Source of the DNA: Bacillota bacterium
GTDB lineage: Bacteria; Bacillota; Bacilli; Alicyclobacillales; SLC66
Direction: 5' to 3'
Assembly (NCBI GenBank): GCA_021828865.1
Contig: JAJZCW010000001.1
Coordinates: forward strand, 143,851 to 207,850
DNA length: 64,000 nucleotides
In this document: piece after piece, positions 53,674-62,730 of the stretch
Position numbering within the stretch: the first letter of the stretch is position 1
How the letters are laid out: each line of letters opens with the position of its first letter
Program-made: the position numbers and the translations under genes
The notes under the pieces: generated by a model
What the model was told of the DNA's origin: nothing
Database searches by the model: none
Seen by the model: the letters and a program-made list of their open reading frames with translations, nothing else

Positions 53674-53743
53674 TATAAATTTCACGATAAATTACCAGCA
53701 TTAAATTTACGGTTCCAAAATATTTTTGCAATTCATGACAAAA

Positions 53744-53779
53744 CCTCCGTCCAACCATGATCATGATGAAAGACGGAGG
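53744..53779 (-). terminator. Terminator after spo0A
   Basis: CCTCCGTC and GACGGAGG form a perfect 8-bp stem around a 20-base loop. On the minus strand the stem is followed by TTTTG. Confidence 0.65.
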
Positions 53780-53820
53780 AGATGATTTTAGTTATTTTTC
53801 AAATGAAGTGGTCGTCAACA

Positions 53821-54657
53821 CTATCTTGCCTTTTTTACCAGCGTCTCCATTCGTAATTTGTCTGCCACCATGGCAATAAATTCGGAGTTCGTCGGCTTTG
53901 CCTTGCTCATGCTGACCGTATAGCCAAATACTTGTGTAATCGCTTCACTGTTACCACGATTCCAGGCCACCTCAATGGCATGCCGAATAGCACGCTCCAC
54001 CCTGGACGAGGTAGTGTAAAATTTATCTGCAATTTGCGGATACAATACTTTGGTGACGGAACCCAATATTTCCACATCTTCATAGACCATCAAAATGGCT
54101 TCCCTCAAGTATTGATATCCTTTAATATGGGCCGGTACCCCAATTTCATGTATGATGGTGGTCACCATTTGGTCAATGGTGCGCCCATAAGTATTGATGG
54201 TATGAGTTCTTGACAAAGTGGAAGAGGATGGTTCCGTAGGACTATAGCTTGTAGTGACAGTTGACTTGCCGCGATCAAAAAGTGGCTCGCTTACCGCGAC
54301 ATCGCGAATGCGATCAATCAGCAGATCCATGTCAAAGGGCTTCAAAATGTAATATAGCGCTCCAAGATCCAACGCTTTTCGTGTAATATTTTCTTGCCCA
54401 AATGCAGTGAGCATAATAACTCGTGGAGGTGATTCCAAATGCCAAGCACGCAGTCGTTCCAAAACACCGATTCCATCCAGAACGGGCATAATAATATCCA
54501 GAATCAGCACATCAGGATGCACTCTATCGATCAAATTCAATACATCTTGACCGTTATTCGCTATCCCTACAATCTCAAGATCAGGTTGATCTTGTAAGTA
54601 TTCAGACAACAAATCAGCAAATTCTCGATTGTCGTCTGCAATAAGTACACTTATCAT
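53821..54657 (-). CDS. spo0A: Sporulation master response regulator Spo0A
   Basis: 278 residues. The receiver domain has the acidic pocket ADDN and the phosphorylated Asp in VLILDIIMP. The C-terminal DNA-binding domain is typical, with [12 protein letters not shown] and [19 protein letters not shown]. Phosphorylated Spo0A binds 0A boxes and starts sporulation. ATG follows GAGGAGGG. It is downstream of spoIVB, as in all bacilli, and has its own promoter with 0A boxes and a terminator on each side. Confidence 0.97.
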   Translation of the reverse strand: MISVLIADDNREFADLLSEYLQDQPDLEIVGIANNGQDVLNLIDRVHPDVLILDIIMPVLDGIGVLERLRAWHLESPPRVIMLTAFGQENITRKALDLGALYYILKPFDMDLLIDRIRDVAVSEPLFDRGKSTVTTSYSPTEPSSSTLSRTHTINTYGRTIDQMVTTIIHEIGVPAHIKGYQYLREAILMVYEDVEILGSVTKVLYPQIADKFYTTSSRVERAIRHAIEVAWNRGNSEAITQVFGYTVSMSKAKPTNSEFIAMVADKLRMETLVKKAR

Positions 54658-54690
54658 TTCCGAATGCCCTCCTCACGTTTATCCTCTATT

Positions 54691-54719
54691 TATTTCGACA
54701 ATTGGGTAAGTATTCCTTT
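54691..54719 (-). promoter_or_regulatory. Sigma-H-like spo0A promoter with embedded 0A box
   Basis: Minus-strand AAAGGAATA (54719-54711) fits the sigma-H -35 RnAGGAwWW. After an 11-bp spacer GTCGAAATA (54699-54691) fits the -10 RnnGAATww with one mismatch. The 0A box TTGTCGAA (54701-54694) overlaps the -10. A second 0A-like sequence TTTGTCGAAT lies at 54771-54780 on the plus strand. Confidence 0.6.
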
Positions 54720-54782
54720 GAAATTTTTTCTAATATTTTACGACCATATCAGACAGTAAGAAATCGTGATTTTGTCGAATAA

Positions 54783-54805
54783 TAAAAAAACCGGGTTTCC
54801 CCGGT
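54783..54805 (-). terminator. Terminator after spoIVB
   Basis: ACCGGG and CCCGGT stem with a short loop, followed on the minus strand by TTTTTTTATT. It separates spoIVB from the spo0A promoter. Confidence 0.85.
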
Positions 54806-54816
54806 ATAAATTGGTG

Positions 54817-55869
54817 TTATGCAGCAGGTTCAATGGTTTTTGTATACTGTTGCATCCATGCCGCAAAAACGCCATATCCTCTAGATGAATCTGACAAAAA
54901 AACATGGGTGATAGCCCCAATTAGTTTGTGATTAGCAATTACTGGGCTCCCGCTCATGCCCTGAACAATGCCACCTGTCGCTTTAAGCAGTTTCGGATCA
55001 GTCACCTGAATGATAAAACTTTTAATGCTTGCGGTTTTTTGAACATTTACTTTGACGATGTTTACATCGAATGCTTCGACTTTCTGATCGTGAATTACAG
55101 TCAGTATCTTAGCAGGACCTGGCTTTACTTCATTAGGAGAAGCGATCAGCATTGGCATATCGATCAGCGAATTATCGGGTCGTACGGAAAGTCTACCGTA
55201 GACGCCAAACGCATTATTTTGCAATACTTTTCCCAAAATTTTGTTTTCGTTTACAAAAGTACCCCTTTTTTCGCCAGGCTGGCCACTCTCACCGCGATCA
55301 ATCGAAGTCACTGCTGCACGAACAATTTCCCCCTGCCCTTCTATCGCTTGTCCTGTATCCGCATCCGTTACGACATGACCCAGCGCTGCAAAAACATGAT
55401 TTTTCGGATCATAAAAAGTCATGGTCCCCACACCAGAAGCTGAATCGCGAATATAAAGACCGATTCTGTATACATTTGAATCTTCATCCCACATTGGCTT
55501 AATTTTCGTGGATAAAATCTGGCCTTTGCGTTTAAACTCCAAATTAAGCGATTTTCCGTGCGAACCGATGCCTTCTATTTCCCTGGACACCAAATCCACC
55601 CTTGTCACTCGTTTACCATCTACTTTGGTAATCAGGTCGCCGATATGAATATTGGCGCGTTCACCCGGACTGAAAAGTTGTCTCCCTGAATGAATAAAGT
55701 GATAGCCAACCACCAACACGCCCGATGAACGTAGCTTGATCCCAATCGATTGCCCGCCGGGAATTACTGTCGCCGGCTGCGTAGCTGTTGCCAATGTGGG
55801 CTGACCATTAGTAAACCAGAGACCACCAATTAGTCCGATGATTATTATCCATTTTGCAAGCCGCCACAC
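54817..55869 (-). CDS. spoIVB: Stage IV sporulation protein B (SpoIVB) peptidase
   Basis: Serine protease secreted from the forespore that cleaves SpoIVFA and thereby switches on sigma-K processing. About 350 residues with a signal anchor, a PDZ domain (residues about 60-120, SPGERANIHIGDLITKVDG) and an S55 peptidase domain. The catalytic serine is in GMSGSPVI and the histidine in ALGHVVTD. GTG at 55869 is better spaced from GAGGAGG than the GTG at 55875. Placed as expected between recN and spo0A. Confidence 0.95.
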   Translation of the reverse strand: MWRLAKWIIIIGLIGGLWFTNGQPTLATATQPATVIPGGQSIGIKLRSSGVLVVGYHFIHSGRQLFSPGERANIHIGDLITKVDGKRVTRVDLVSREIEGIGSHGKSLNLEFKRKGQILSTKIKPMWDEDSNVYRIGLYIRDSASGVGTMTFYDPKNHVFAALGHVVTDADTGQAIEGQGEIVRAAVTSIDRGESGQPGEKRGTFVNENKILGKVLQNNAFGVYGRLSVRPDNSLIDMPMLIASPNEVKPGPAKILTVIHDQKVEAFDVNIVKVNVQKTASIKSFIIQVTDPKLLKATGGIVQGMSGSPVIANHKLIGAITHVFLSDSSRGYGVFAAWMQQYTKTIEPAA

Positions 55870-55969
55870 GCTCACCCCTCCTCAGTTGCTTCTTTCGTGG
55901 TTCTAGCCTGCCCGGGAGAAACGCGTTGCATGTTGCAAAAATGATGTCTGACTTGCCAGGTTAATGCGT

Positions 55970-57655
55970 TTACGCCTGCTTTCTCATCAACAACTCGCGT
56001 GCATGGGAGCGTGTGGTGTCAGTCACCAACTGTCCCCCCAGCATTTTTGCCAATTCTTCAATACGTTCTTCCCCATTTAATGGTTTAACGATCGTATATG
56101 TGCGCTGATGAGATGTTTGTTTTTCGATTAGAAAGTGTTCATCTGCCATACATGCCATTTGCGCCTGATGAGTGACGCATAGTACCTGATGAAATCTGGA
56201 AATATCCACAATAGTCTCTGCCACTCTTTGAGCAGCAGTTCCGGATATCCCCGTATCAATCTCATCAAAAATCATGGTATCTGTTGGAGCAGAACCGCTT
56301 AGCACCTTGGCCAGTGCCAACATAATCCGGGATAGTTCACCGCCTGACGCAATTTTGGCAAGTGGCTTCAATTCCTCGCCTTTATTGGAACTGAACAGAA
56401 TTTCTACCTCATCAGCACCTCGTTCATTGTAGGCCACCTTTTGGAATTGTAAGGTCAGTCGTACATGGGGCATGGAGAGTTGCGCAAGCTCGTCTTGTAA
56501 TTTTATTTCTAAATTTTTCGCAGCACCTTTTCGCAAAGCAGTTAACTGAGCTGCTGATTCGACGAGTTTGAAGTGCAAATCCGCCAATTCCTGATGCCAC
56601 TCCTCGAGTCTTGCGTCCATGTTTTCAAGTTCGTTGATTTCTTCAACCGCCTGCTTGCGGTAAACCAACACTTCCGCTTCATTTTCACCGTATTTTCGAA
56701 ATAATTTTTCCAAAACAACGAGTCGATTTTCAATTTCCCCAAGCTCATTAGGATCAAAGCTAAGTTTTTCCCGATATTCCCGCGAAAATTCAGCAGCTTC
56801 CGCTAAATGCACCTGTGCGGTCTCAAGATATTCCTTCAATTCCTGAAGATCGCCATCAAGCGCAGAAACGGCCTCGACCTCTCTTTCCAACCGGTATAGT
56901 TCACCGTTAATCGCCGGCCTTGAGGCAGATCCTTCATACAAAGCTTCGTATACTCTTTCCACAGTATGCTGCAATCGATCAACGTGCTGAAGGATTCCCC
57001 TGCGCTGCCTGAGTTCAGCTTCTTCTCCGGATTTCAGTTTAGTCGCATCAATTTCAGCCACCTGCATCCGCAAAAAATCAAGTCGTTGCACCTGCTCGCG
57101 CTGCTTTTGTTCGGCATCGAGAAGCTGCTTTGCTAGTCGCTGGTGCGCTTGGTATAAGTCCTGGTAAGCCCTTAAATGGGGAGTGGTCTGCGAACTATTA
57201 AAATCATCCAGTAGCCGCAACTGTTCTTCTTTCTTTAAGAGAATCAAGTTTTCGTGTTGACCGTGCTGCTGAACCAGTAATTTTCCAAGTGTCCGCAAGG
57301 ACTGAACCGTAATCATCCTACCATTGACCCGGGCCAGCGATTTCCCAGCACGATTGATCTCACGACTAACGATCAACTCATTTCCACCAAATTCAATTCC
57401 CAGTTCATTGAGATGATCTGCCATCATGCCCGAAATTTTGGGCGTAACATCAAATACGCCTTCCACAAGCGCACGCTCTTCGCCAGAACGTATCAGTTCT
57501 GCACTTCCTCTAGACCCTAAAAGAAGCCCAACGGCATCCAACAATATCGATTTACCTGCGCCGGTTTCCCCCGTAAGGCAAATAAATCCATGATTAAAAT
57601 CAAGCTGCAAGGACTCAATCAGTGCAAGATTTTGTACAACCAGTGTCCGTATCAG
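55970..57655 (-). CDS. recN: DNA repair protein RecN, CTG start proposed
   Basis: SMC-like ATPase of double-strand-break repair, 561 residues with the proposed start. Walker A GETGAGKS, a central coiled coil (about 170-370) and the C-terminal signature GGELSRIMLALAK with Walker B MIFDEIDTGISG are present. The first usual start codon, TTG 57610, would remove the N-terminal strand. Codons 57655-57611 encode MIRTLVVQNLALIES, which aligns with the RecN N-terminus, so CTG at 57655 after AAGGGGGGGG is the likely start. It is 15 bp from argR. Confidence 0.9.
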   Translation of the reverse strand: MIRTLVVQNLALIESLQLDFNHGFICLTGETGAGKSILLDAVGLLLGSRGSAELIRSGEERALVEGVFDVTPKISGMMADHLNELGIEFGGNELIVSREINRAGKSLARVNGRMITVQSLRTLGKLLVQQHGQHENLILLKKEEQLRLLDDFNSSQTTPHLRAYQDLYQAHQRLAKQLLDAEQKQREQVQRLDFLRMQVAEIDATKLKSGEEAELRQRRGILQHVDRLQHTVERVYEALYEGSASRPAINGELYRLEREVEAVSALDGDLQELKEYLETAQVHLAEAAEFSREYREKLSFDPNELGEIENRLVVLEKLFRKYGENEAEVLVYRKQAVEEINELENMDARLEEWHQELADLHFKLVESAAQLTALRKGAAKNLEIKLQDELAQLSMPHVRLTLQFQKVAYNERGADEVEILFSSNKGEELKPLAKIASGGELSRIMLALAKVLSGSAPTDTMIFDEIDTGISGTAAQRVAETIVDISRFHQVLCVTHQAQMACMADEHFLIEKQTSHQRTYTIVKPLNGEERIEELAKMLGGQLVTDTTRSHARELLMRKQA

Positions 57656-57670
57656 AAAGAAGCCCCCCCC

Positions 57671-58120
57671 TTATAAAAGGCTTTTTACCCGTTCCACCAC
57701 TTCTTCTGCGGCAGATTTGGACCGAACGATGATCAGAATCGTGTCATCACCTGCCACTGTGCCCAGAATTTCCTGCCAATCGAGCGCATCAAATAGCACG
57801 GCCACCGCATGCGCGTTACCTGGTAATGTACGCATGATGACGAGGTTTTCTGCAGAATCAATGGCGACAAATACATCGTTTAAAAGTCGATGAAGTTTGA
57901 CCTCTGGCTGGTATGAGGATGGTTCTGTCGGCAGGGAATACTTGTAAGAGCCATTTGCCATCGGGGTTTTAATCAAGTGCATTTCCTTAATATCCCTTGA
58001 GATCGTCGCTTGCGTCACATTGAATCCCGCTTCTCTCAACGCATCCGCCAGTTCTTCCTGGGTTTCGATGACCTGCTCCGTGATAATTTCCCTGATCTTA
58101 AGCAATCGTTGACCTTTCAA
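57671..58120 (-). CDS. argR: Arginine repressor ArgR/AhrC
   Basis: 149 residues. An N-terminal winged helix with the recognition SRDIKEMHLIK region and a C-terminal hexamerisation and arginine-binding domain with GTVAGDDTILII are present. It represses arginine biosynthesis and activates catabolism when arginine is bound. The TTG start at 58120 follows AGGATGG. In this operon it is conserved beside recN by synteny rather than function. Confidence 0.93.
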   Translation of the reverse strand: MKGQRLLKIREIITEQVIETQEELADALREAGFNVTQATISRDIKEMHLIKTPMANGSYKYSLPTEPSSYQPEVKLHRLLNDVFVAIDSAENLVIMRTLPGNAHAVAVLFDALDWQEILGTVAGDDTILIIVRSKSAAEEVVERVKSLL

Positions 58121-58134
58121 ACCGATACACCATC

Positions 58135-58992
58135 CTAATCTCCGCGCAATTTATCTCGCAAAATTGAAAAAAATGCTCGCTCCTGCCAGCGAATCAGCAC
58201 TGTATCACACTTTGATTTGCGCACTATCACTTCATCCCCGCTTTGTAGCGGAAATCCTATCTGCCCGTCCACGGTCAACCCCATATCCTGATGGCGTGCG
58301 GTCACTTTGACGCGGATCTCCTGTTCTCCGGAAATGATGCAGGGCCTTGCCACCAGTTTGTGTGCACAAATGGGGGTGATGAGAAGTACTTGCATGTGCG
58401 GCTGCATAATGGGGCCTCCGCATGATAGAGAATAGGCCGTAGATCCGGTGGGGGTGGAAATAATGACGCCATCCCCGAGAAATTCATCGTATAGGTCACC
58501 ATTCACGTCAATTTGAACCTGAATCATGCGTGCAAAGGAACCTTTCCCCACCCCAGCGTCATTGAGTCCTACACTTCGATGCACCAATTCCCCGTGCCGC
58601 CACACCTCTGATTCGAGCATCATTCTTCTTTCCAAATAAAAATCACCGCGAAGTGCCCTTAGTACCGCCTCTTCTAAATTATCTGGTTCTGTTTCTGACA
58701 GAAACCCAAGATGGCCTATATTAATCCCGAGCATGGGCAATTCATGACAGGCAAATTGCCTTGCTGCACCAAGTAGCGTTCCATCCCCACCGAGCACGAA
58801 GAGCAAATCCACACGGTCTGAGAATTGTTCTAGAGGCAACCCGATATCCTGTCTATTCAAATCATGAGCAGTTTGATCGTCGACATACACCTTTCCACCA
58901 CAGCGTTGGATGGTATCCACCAACCGATTGGTGATATCATCCGCATTTTTCTTAGTTCGATTGACGAGAATCCCGATTGTATCTGGCATCAT
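58135..58992 (-). CDS. nadK: NAD kinase
   Basis: Phosphorylates NAD to NADP. About 285 residues; the GGDGTLLGAAR phosphate-binding motif, GINIGHLGFLSE and TPTGSTAYSLSCGGPI are present. The asparagine-rich NDxxI motif reads LNDAGVGKG. The start is at ATG 58992 or 58989, both behind GAGAGG. It lies 14 bp upstream of argR in the transcription direction, the order found in many spore formers. Confidence 0.94.
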   Translation of the reverse strand: MMPDTIGILVNRTKKNADDITNRLVDTIQRCGGKVYVDDQTAHDLNRQDIGLPLEQFSDRVDLLFVLGGDGTLLGAARQFACHELPMLGINIGHLGFLSETEPDNLEEAVLRALRGDFYLERRMMLESEVWRHGELVHRSVGLNDAGVGKGSFARMIQVQIDVNGDLYDEFLGDGVIISTPTGSTAYSLSCGGPIMQPHMQVLLITPICAHKLVARPCIISGEQEIRVKVTARHQDMGLTVDGQIGFPLQSGDEVIVRKSKCDTVLIRWQERAFFSILRDKLRGD

Positions 58993-59013
58993 CAACAACC
59001 TCTCATTCTACAT

Positions 59014-59526
59014 TCAGCGAGTCGCCAGCGTGATTAACCAGCCCAACACAACACCAATAAACAGCCAGATCAAACGTGACTGCCAACGCTTACGAAAGTA
59101 TTGTGCCGGAAAATCCATAGCAAAATCAATCCATTCAATATTGCCCATATCACCATCCACATAAGCGATGGGGGTTTGGTATTGCTCATATAAAGGAAAA
59201 AAATTTTTTCGCAACCACACTCCGCTTATTCTTTCCGGATCCCGAGTGGAACGCACCTTCACCGGATAGCGCATTCCCTCTTTTTCGATGATGTAATCAG
59301 CGATTAAAAAAGTGGTGTACTTTCTGCTGCCAATATAGGAAGAAAGTTCATGACCTACCCGCTCATCCACAATTCGATACCCTTGTTCCTGCAAGTATTC
59401 GCAGGCTTTGACCATGCTTTCGCGTTTGGACTCTGGTGCAAATTCACTCCATCCACTTGCTAGGTATTTGTATCGAAAAAAAAGAAAAGCCACAGTTATA
59501 AAGGTGAGAATGGCGAGCACTTCCAA
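59014..59526 (-). CDS. Conserved-position membrane protein, unknown function
   Basis: About 170 residues. A hydrophobic N-terminal helix (residues 1-15), a soluble middle rich in basic and aromatic residues (WSEFAPESKRESMVKACEYLQEQGYRI, then a region with WLRKNFFPLYEQYQTP), and a C-terminal helix (LIWLFIGVVLGWLI) are visible. TTG at 59526 is eight bases from GGAGG and gives a better start than ATG 59544. No family recognised; it is embedded between tlyA and nadK. Confidence 0.62.
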   Translation of the reverse strand: MEVLAILTFITVAFLFFRYKYLASGWSEFAPESKRESMVKACEYLQEQGYRIVDERVGHELSSYIGSRKYTTFLIADYIIEKEGMRYPVKVRSTRDPERISGVWLRKNFFPLYEQYQTPIAYVDGDMGNIEWIDFAMDFPAQYFRKRWQSRLIWLFIGVVLGWLITLATR

Positions 59527-59577
59527 GGCAGGCACCTCCAGCATATCCTGTTCGCCTGCTATCCCCCATTTTCCTGC

Positions 59578-60405
59578 TTATAACTTGTGACTATTATCCA
59601 TTTGCTGTGCAAGAAGCACCTGCTTCGCAAGGTCCTCTTCAGATATTTGTTTAAATTCAAGAGGTTTACCCTGCAGCAGTATAGACCAAGATAGATACTC
59701 GATGTTACCGTCCCCGCCTCGAATTGGTGAGGGGATAACGCCACAAACTGCAAAGCCTTCCGCAGTAAGCGAACCGACCACGCGTTGCAACACTTCCAAG
59801 TGCACAACGGGATCGCGTACGATCCCACCTTTGCCCACCTTATCTGGCCCCGCTTCAAATTGTGGTTTGATCAATCCAATAAAAGACGAGCCAGGCAACA
59901 ACACTTCCTTCAATTTAGGCAAAAGCTTCGAAATTGAGATAAATGACACATCCATCACAGCGATGTCCGGCCGTGGGTCAAACCACGCCACATCTGCATG
60001 GCGAAAGTTAACACGTTCCATCACCTTTACCCGCGGGTCTTGCCTAAGCTTCCAAGCCAACTGATTGTAGCCCACATCTACACTATAAACCATACTGGCG
60101 CCTGACTGGAGAGCACAATCAGTAAAACCGCCTGTTGAAGCCCCCACGTCAATCACCACTTTATCCTTCATGGACACGGGAAAAACGTCGAGTGCCTTTT
60201 CCAGTTTCAAAGCACCTCTCCCAACATATCGAGATTTTTCACCCTTCAACACCACTTCCGCATCGACAGGAATTTTGGTGCCGGGTTTGTCCACTCGCTC
60301 CGTGCCGGAATATATTTTCCCCGCCATAATGAAACGCTTGGCCTCCTCCCGTGAGGTTGCAAGGCCAAGCTTCACTACCAATACATCAATCCGATCTTTT
60401 TCCAC
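59578..60405 (-). CDS. tlyA: TlyA-family rRNA 2'-O-methyltransferase / S4-domain protein
   Basis: 275 residues. An N-terminal S4 RNA-binding domain (about 5-65, ATSREEAKRFIMAGKIY) and an FtsJ-like methyltransferase with the SAM motif VIDVGASTGGFTDC are visible. The lysine in LIKPQFEAG completes the K-D-K-E type catalytic set. Likely methylates cytidine in 16S/23S rRNA. GTG at 60405 overlaps the dxs stop by one base. Confidence 0.93.
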   Translation of the reverse strand: MEKDRIDVLVVKLGLATSREEAKRFIMAGKIYSGTERVDKPGTKIPVDAEVVLKGEKSRYVGRGALKLEKALDVFPVSMKDKVVIDVGASTGGFTDCALQSGASMVYSVDVGYNQLAWKLRQDPRVKVMERVNFRHADVAWFDPRPDIAVMDVSFISISKLLPKLKEVLLPGSSFIGLIKPQFEAGPDKVGKGGIVRDPVVHLEVLQRVVGSLTAEGFAVCGVIPSPIRGGDGNIEYLSWSILLQGKPLEFKQISEEDLAKQVLLAQQMDNSHKL

Positions 60406-62294
60406 TAGGCGTTCACAGACTTCCTGCGCTTTTTTTGCTGCGTGACATGAGTTAGCATTTGCGTGGCGACATCCGCCAAACCTTCGGCGGTCAAGCCAAC
60501 ATGATGCAATAATTCTGGGCGGCTCCCGTGAGGGATGAACTGATCAGGCAACCCCATCGGGTGAACCGGATGAACTGTGTCATGTCTAGCATAATATTCT
60601 AGCACCGCCGCACCAAGCCCCCCATTACCTGAAGCCTCTTCCACTGTCACTATCGGGATTTTGTCTTTTACGAGTTCATCCAGTAGTTTTTCATCGATCG
60701 GTTTCAAAAACCGCATATTCACGACTCGCGCGGAGATGCCCTGTTCCGCGAGCATTAGGGCCGCATTTTCCGCCACAGCCACCATGGGTCCTACTGCAAG
60801 AAAGGCGATATCAGACCCTTCTCTCACCTTTTCGGATTTACCGATGGGTAATAACTGCAATGGGACATCAAGCGCCGCTCCTACACCATCCTCTCTTGGA
60901 TAGCGCACTGCTGAAGGTCCGGGAAGCGAGATGGCAGTATATATCATATGACGTAACTCGCCTTCGTCTTTTGGCATCATCAACGTGATATTCGGAACCG
61001 TGCGCAAAAAGGCAATATCAAAAACGCCCTGATGAGTCTCCCCGTCTGGTCCCACCAGTCCTGCACGATCAATGGCAAAGGTGACAGGCAAATTTTGAAT
61101 ACAAATATCGTGAATTACCTGATCATATGCGCGCTGCAAAAAAGTGCTGTATACAGCAAAAACCGGCCTTAAGCCGGAAGTGGCGAGCCCCGCGCAGAGT
61201 GTCGCCGCGTGCTGCTCTGCAATCCCCACATCAAAACAGCGGTCGGGGAATACTTCTGCAAACTTGTTAAGCCCTGTTCCACTTGGCATTGCTGCGGTGA
61301 TGGCGACAATTCGTTCATCCGTTTTGGCCATTTCGATCATGGTATTTGCGAACACGCTGGTATAAGATGGTGCCTTCTTAGTTGCCGTTTTTACAGGTCC
61401 ACCAATGCTGTGCAACTTGTCCGGTGCTTCTTCTGCTGACTTGTAGCCCTTCCCTTTTTGTGTGACGACATGCAAGAGAACTGGTTCATCAAGTTTTTTC
61501 ACGTGATTTAATATGGTAAGCAGCTCACCCATGTCATGACCAGGAATAGGGCCAAAGTAGGAAAAACCCATTTCTTCAAAAAGGGCACCAGGTACCACCA
61601 TGTACTTGAGACTATCTTTTAGACGTTCGAGCGTCCCGGCTACGCGTTTACCAATACTGGGTATTTTTAAAAGCATGGCTTCGACGTCATTTTTGAGTCG
61701 ACTGTAATGCGGATCTGTCCGAAGCCTAGTGAGATATTGCGATACTGCGCCTACATTCGGATCAATCGACATCTCGTTATCATTGAGGATGACCAGCATC
61801 TTTTTTTTCAAGTGACCCGCATGATTCAATGCTTCAAATGCCATGCCACCGGTCATGGCACCATCGCCAATAATGGCCACGACGTGATAATCATCGTGAT
61901 GCAAATCCCTAGCAATCGCCATTCCCAGTGCAGCCGAAAGGGAAGTACTGGCATGTCCTACCCCAAACATATCATGTTCACTTTCTGAACGCTTGGGAAA
62001 CCCCGCCATCCCTTGAAACTGACGTAATGAGGGGAACAGGTCCTTACGTCCAGTCAAAATTTTGTGAACATATGCCTGGTGACCCACATCCCACACCAAT
62101 TTGTCTCGTGGTGAATCAAAAAGATAATGTAAGGCTACGGTCAGTTCCACCACACCCAAATTGGCACCGAAATGCCCCCCGGTGCTCGTAATGCTTTCAA
62201 TTAAAAACTCCCTGATTTCAGCAGACAAATTCACCAATTCATCTAATGTTAATTTTTTCAAATCAGAGGGGTTATTCACCTTTTCCAGCAACAC
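60405..62294 (-). CDS. dxs: 1-Deoxy-D-xylulose-5-phosphate synthase
   Basis: Thiamine-diphosphate enzyme that condenses pyruvate and glyceraldehyde 3-phosphate, the first step of the MEP isoprenoid pathway. About 629 residues. The TPP-binding GDGAMTGGMAFEALNHAG with its NDNEMSI segment, the HxAYVHK histidine region and the transketolase C-terminal domain are present. GTG at 62294 after AAAGGTGG gives MLLEKVNNPSDL, the normal N-terminus; the upstream frame is not used. Confidence 0.96.
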   Translation of the reverse strand: MLLEKVNNPSDLKKLTLDELVNLSAEIREFLIESITSTGGHFGANLGVVELTVALHYLFDSPRDKLVWDVGHQAYVHKILTGRKDLFPSLRQFQGMAGFPKRSESEHDMFGVGHASTSLSAALGMAIARDLHHDDYHVVAIIGDGAMTGGMAFEALNHAGHLKKKMLVILNDNEMSIDPNVGAVSQYLTRLRTDPHYSRLKNDVEAMLLKIPSIGKRVAGTLERLKDSLKYMVVPGALFEEMGFSYFGPIPGHDMGELLTILNHVKKLDEPVLLHVVTQKGKGYKSAEEAPDKLHSIGGPVKTATKKAPSYTSVFANTMIEMAKTDERIVAITAAMPSGTGLNKFAEVFPDRCFDVGIAEQHAATLCAGLATSGLRPVFAVYSTFLQRAYDQVIHDICIQNLPVTFAIDRAGLVGPDGETHQGVFDIAFLRTVPNITLMMPKDEGELRHMIYTAISLPGPSAVRYPREDGVGAALDVPLQLLPIGKSEKVREGSDIAFLAVGPMVAVAENAALMLAEQGISARVVNMRFLKPIDEKLLDELVKDKIPIVTVEEASGNGGLGAAVLEYYARHDTVHPVHPMGLPDQFIPHGSRPELLHHVGLTAEGLADVATQMLTHVTQQKKRRKSVNA

Positions 62295-62385
62295 AACGAT
62301 TGCCACCTTTCTCTCTGACCACCCATAAAGGGACAGCAAACACTAACCCATTCCATTAACATATTCACAATATAATGTTTAAAAA

Positions 62386-62415
62386 AGTATAGCATAGGCA
62401 AGGTTTAGCCTCAAT
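62386..62415 (-). promoter_or_regulatory. Promoter upstream of dxs
   Basis: Minus-strand TTGAGG (62415-62410), 18-bp spacer, TATACT (62391-62386), with a TG extended -10 element (TGC-TATACT). It overlaps the stem-loop at 62397-62434, so transcription of dxs onward may restart here. Confidence 0.5.
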
Positions 62416-62434
62416 CAAAGTCTAAACCATGCCT
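62397..62434 (-). terminator. Stem-loop after the DUF1657 gene
   Basis: GGTTTAG and CTAAACC with flanking GGCA/TGCC make an 11-bp interrupted stem 14 bases after the DUF1657 stop codon. The following sequence TATGCTATACTTTTTT is T-rich only after ten bases, so it is a moderate terminator. Confidence 0.5.
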
Positions 62435-62447
62435 GACACATAAATGT

Positions 62448-62654
62448 TTATTGTTGGCGGTATTGCGGTTCTTCCTGTTGAATGTAATTCAGACGAGCCT
62501 GCAATGAAGTCACCACATTATTCACCGATTGAGATAATTGACCAAACATTTGCTTAGCCTGTTGGTCTTGGGTTTCAAGCGCAAATTGTTTAAGATTTGC
62601 GGCAACTCCTTCGGCCGAAGCGATGGTTTGTTGCATCTTTACTCCAATTGTCAT
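62448..62654 (-). CDS. DUF1657 family protein
   Basis: 68 residues, helical, beginning MTIGVKMQQTIASAEGVAANLKQ and ending EEPQYRQQ, the pattern of DUF1657 proteins of spore formers, often found near spoVA genes. No catalytic motif. It is inserted between ispA and dxs, which are normally adjacent in bacilli. AGGAGGTGG precedes the ATG. A role in spores is likely from family distribution only. Confidence 0.8.
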   Translation of the reverse strand: MTIGVKMQQTIASAEGVAANLKQFALETQDQQAKQMFGQLSQSVNNVVTSLQARLNYIQQEEPQYRQQ

Positions 62655-62730
62655 GTCAACACCACCTCCTGACGTTATTGTCGCCCACCACTCGCAGTGT
62701 TACACAGCCAGATTATGGCCTGGTTGTGCG

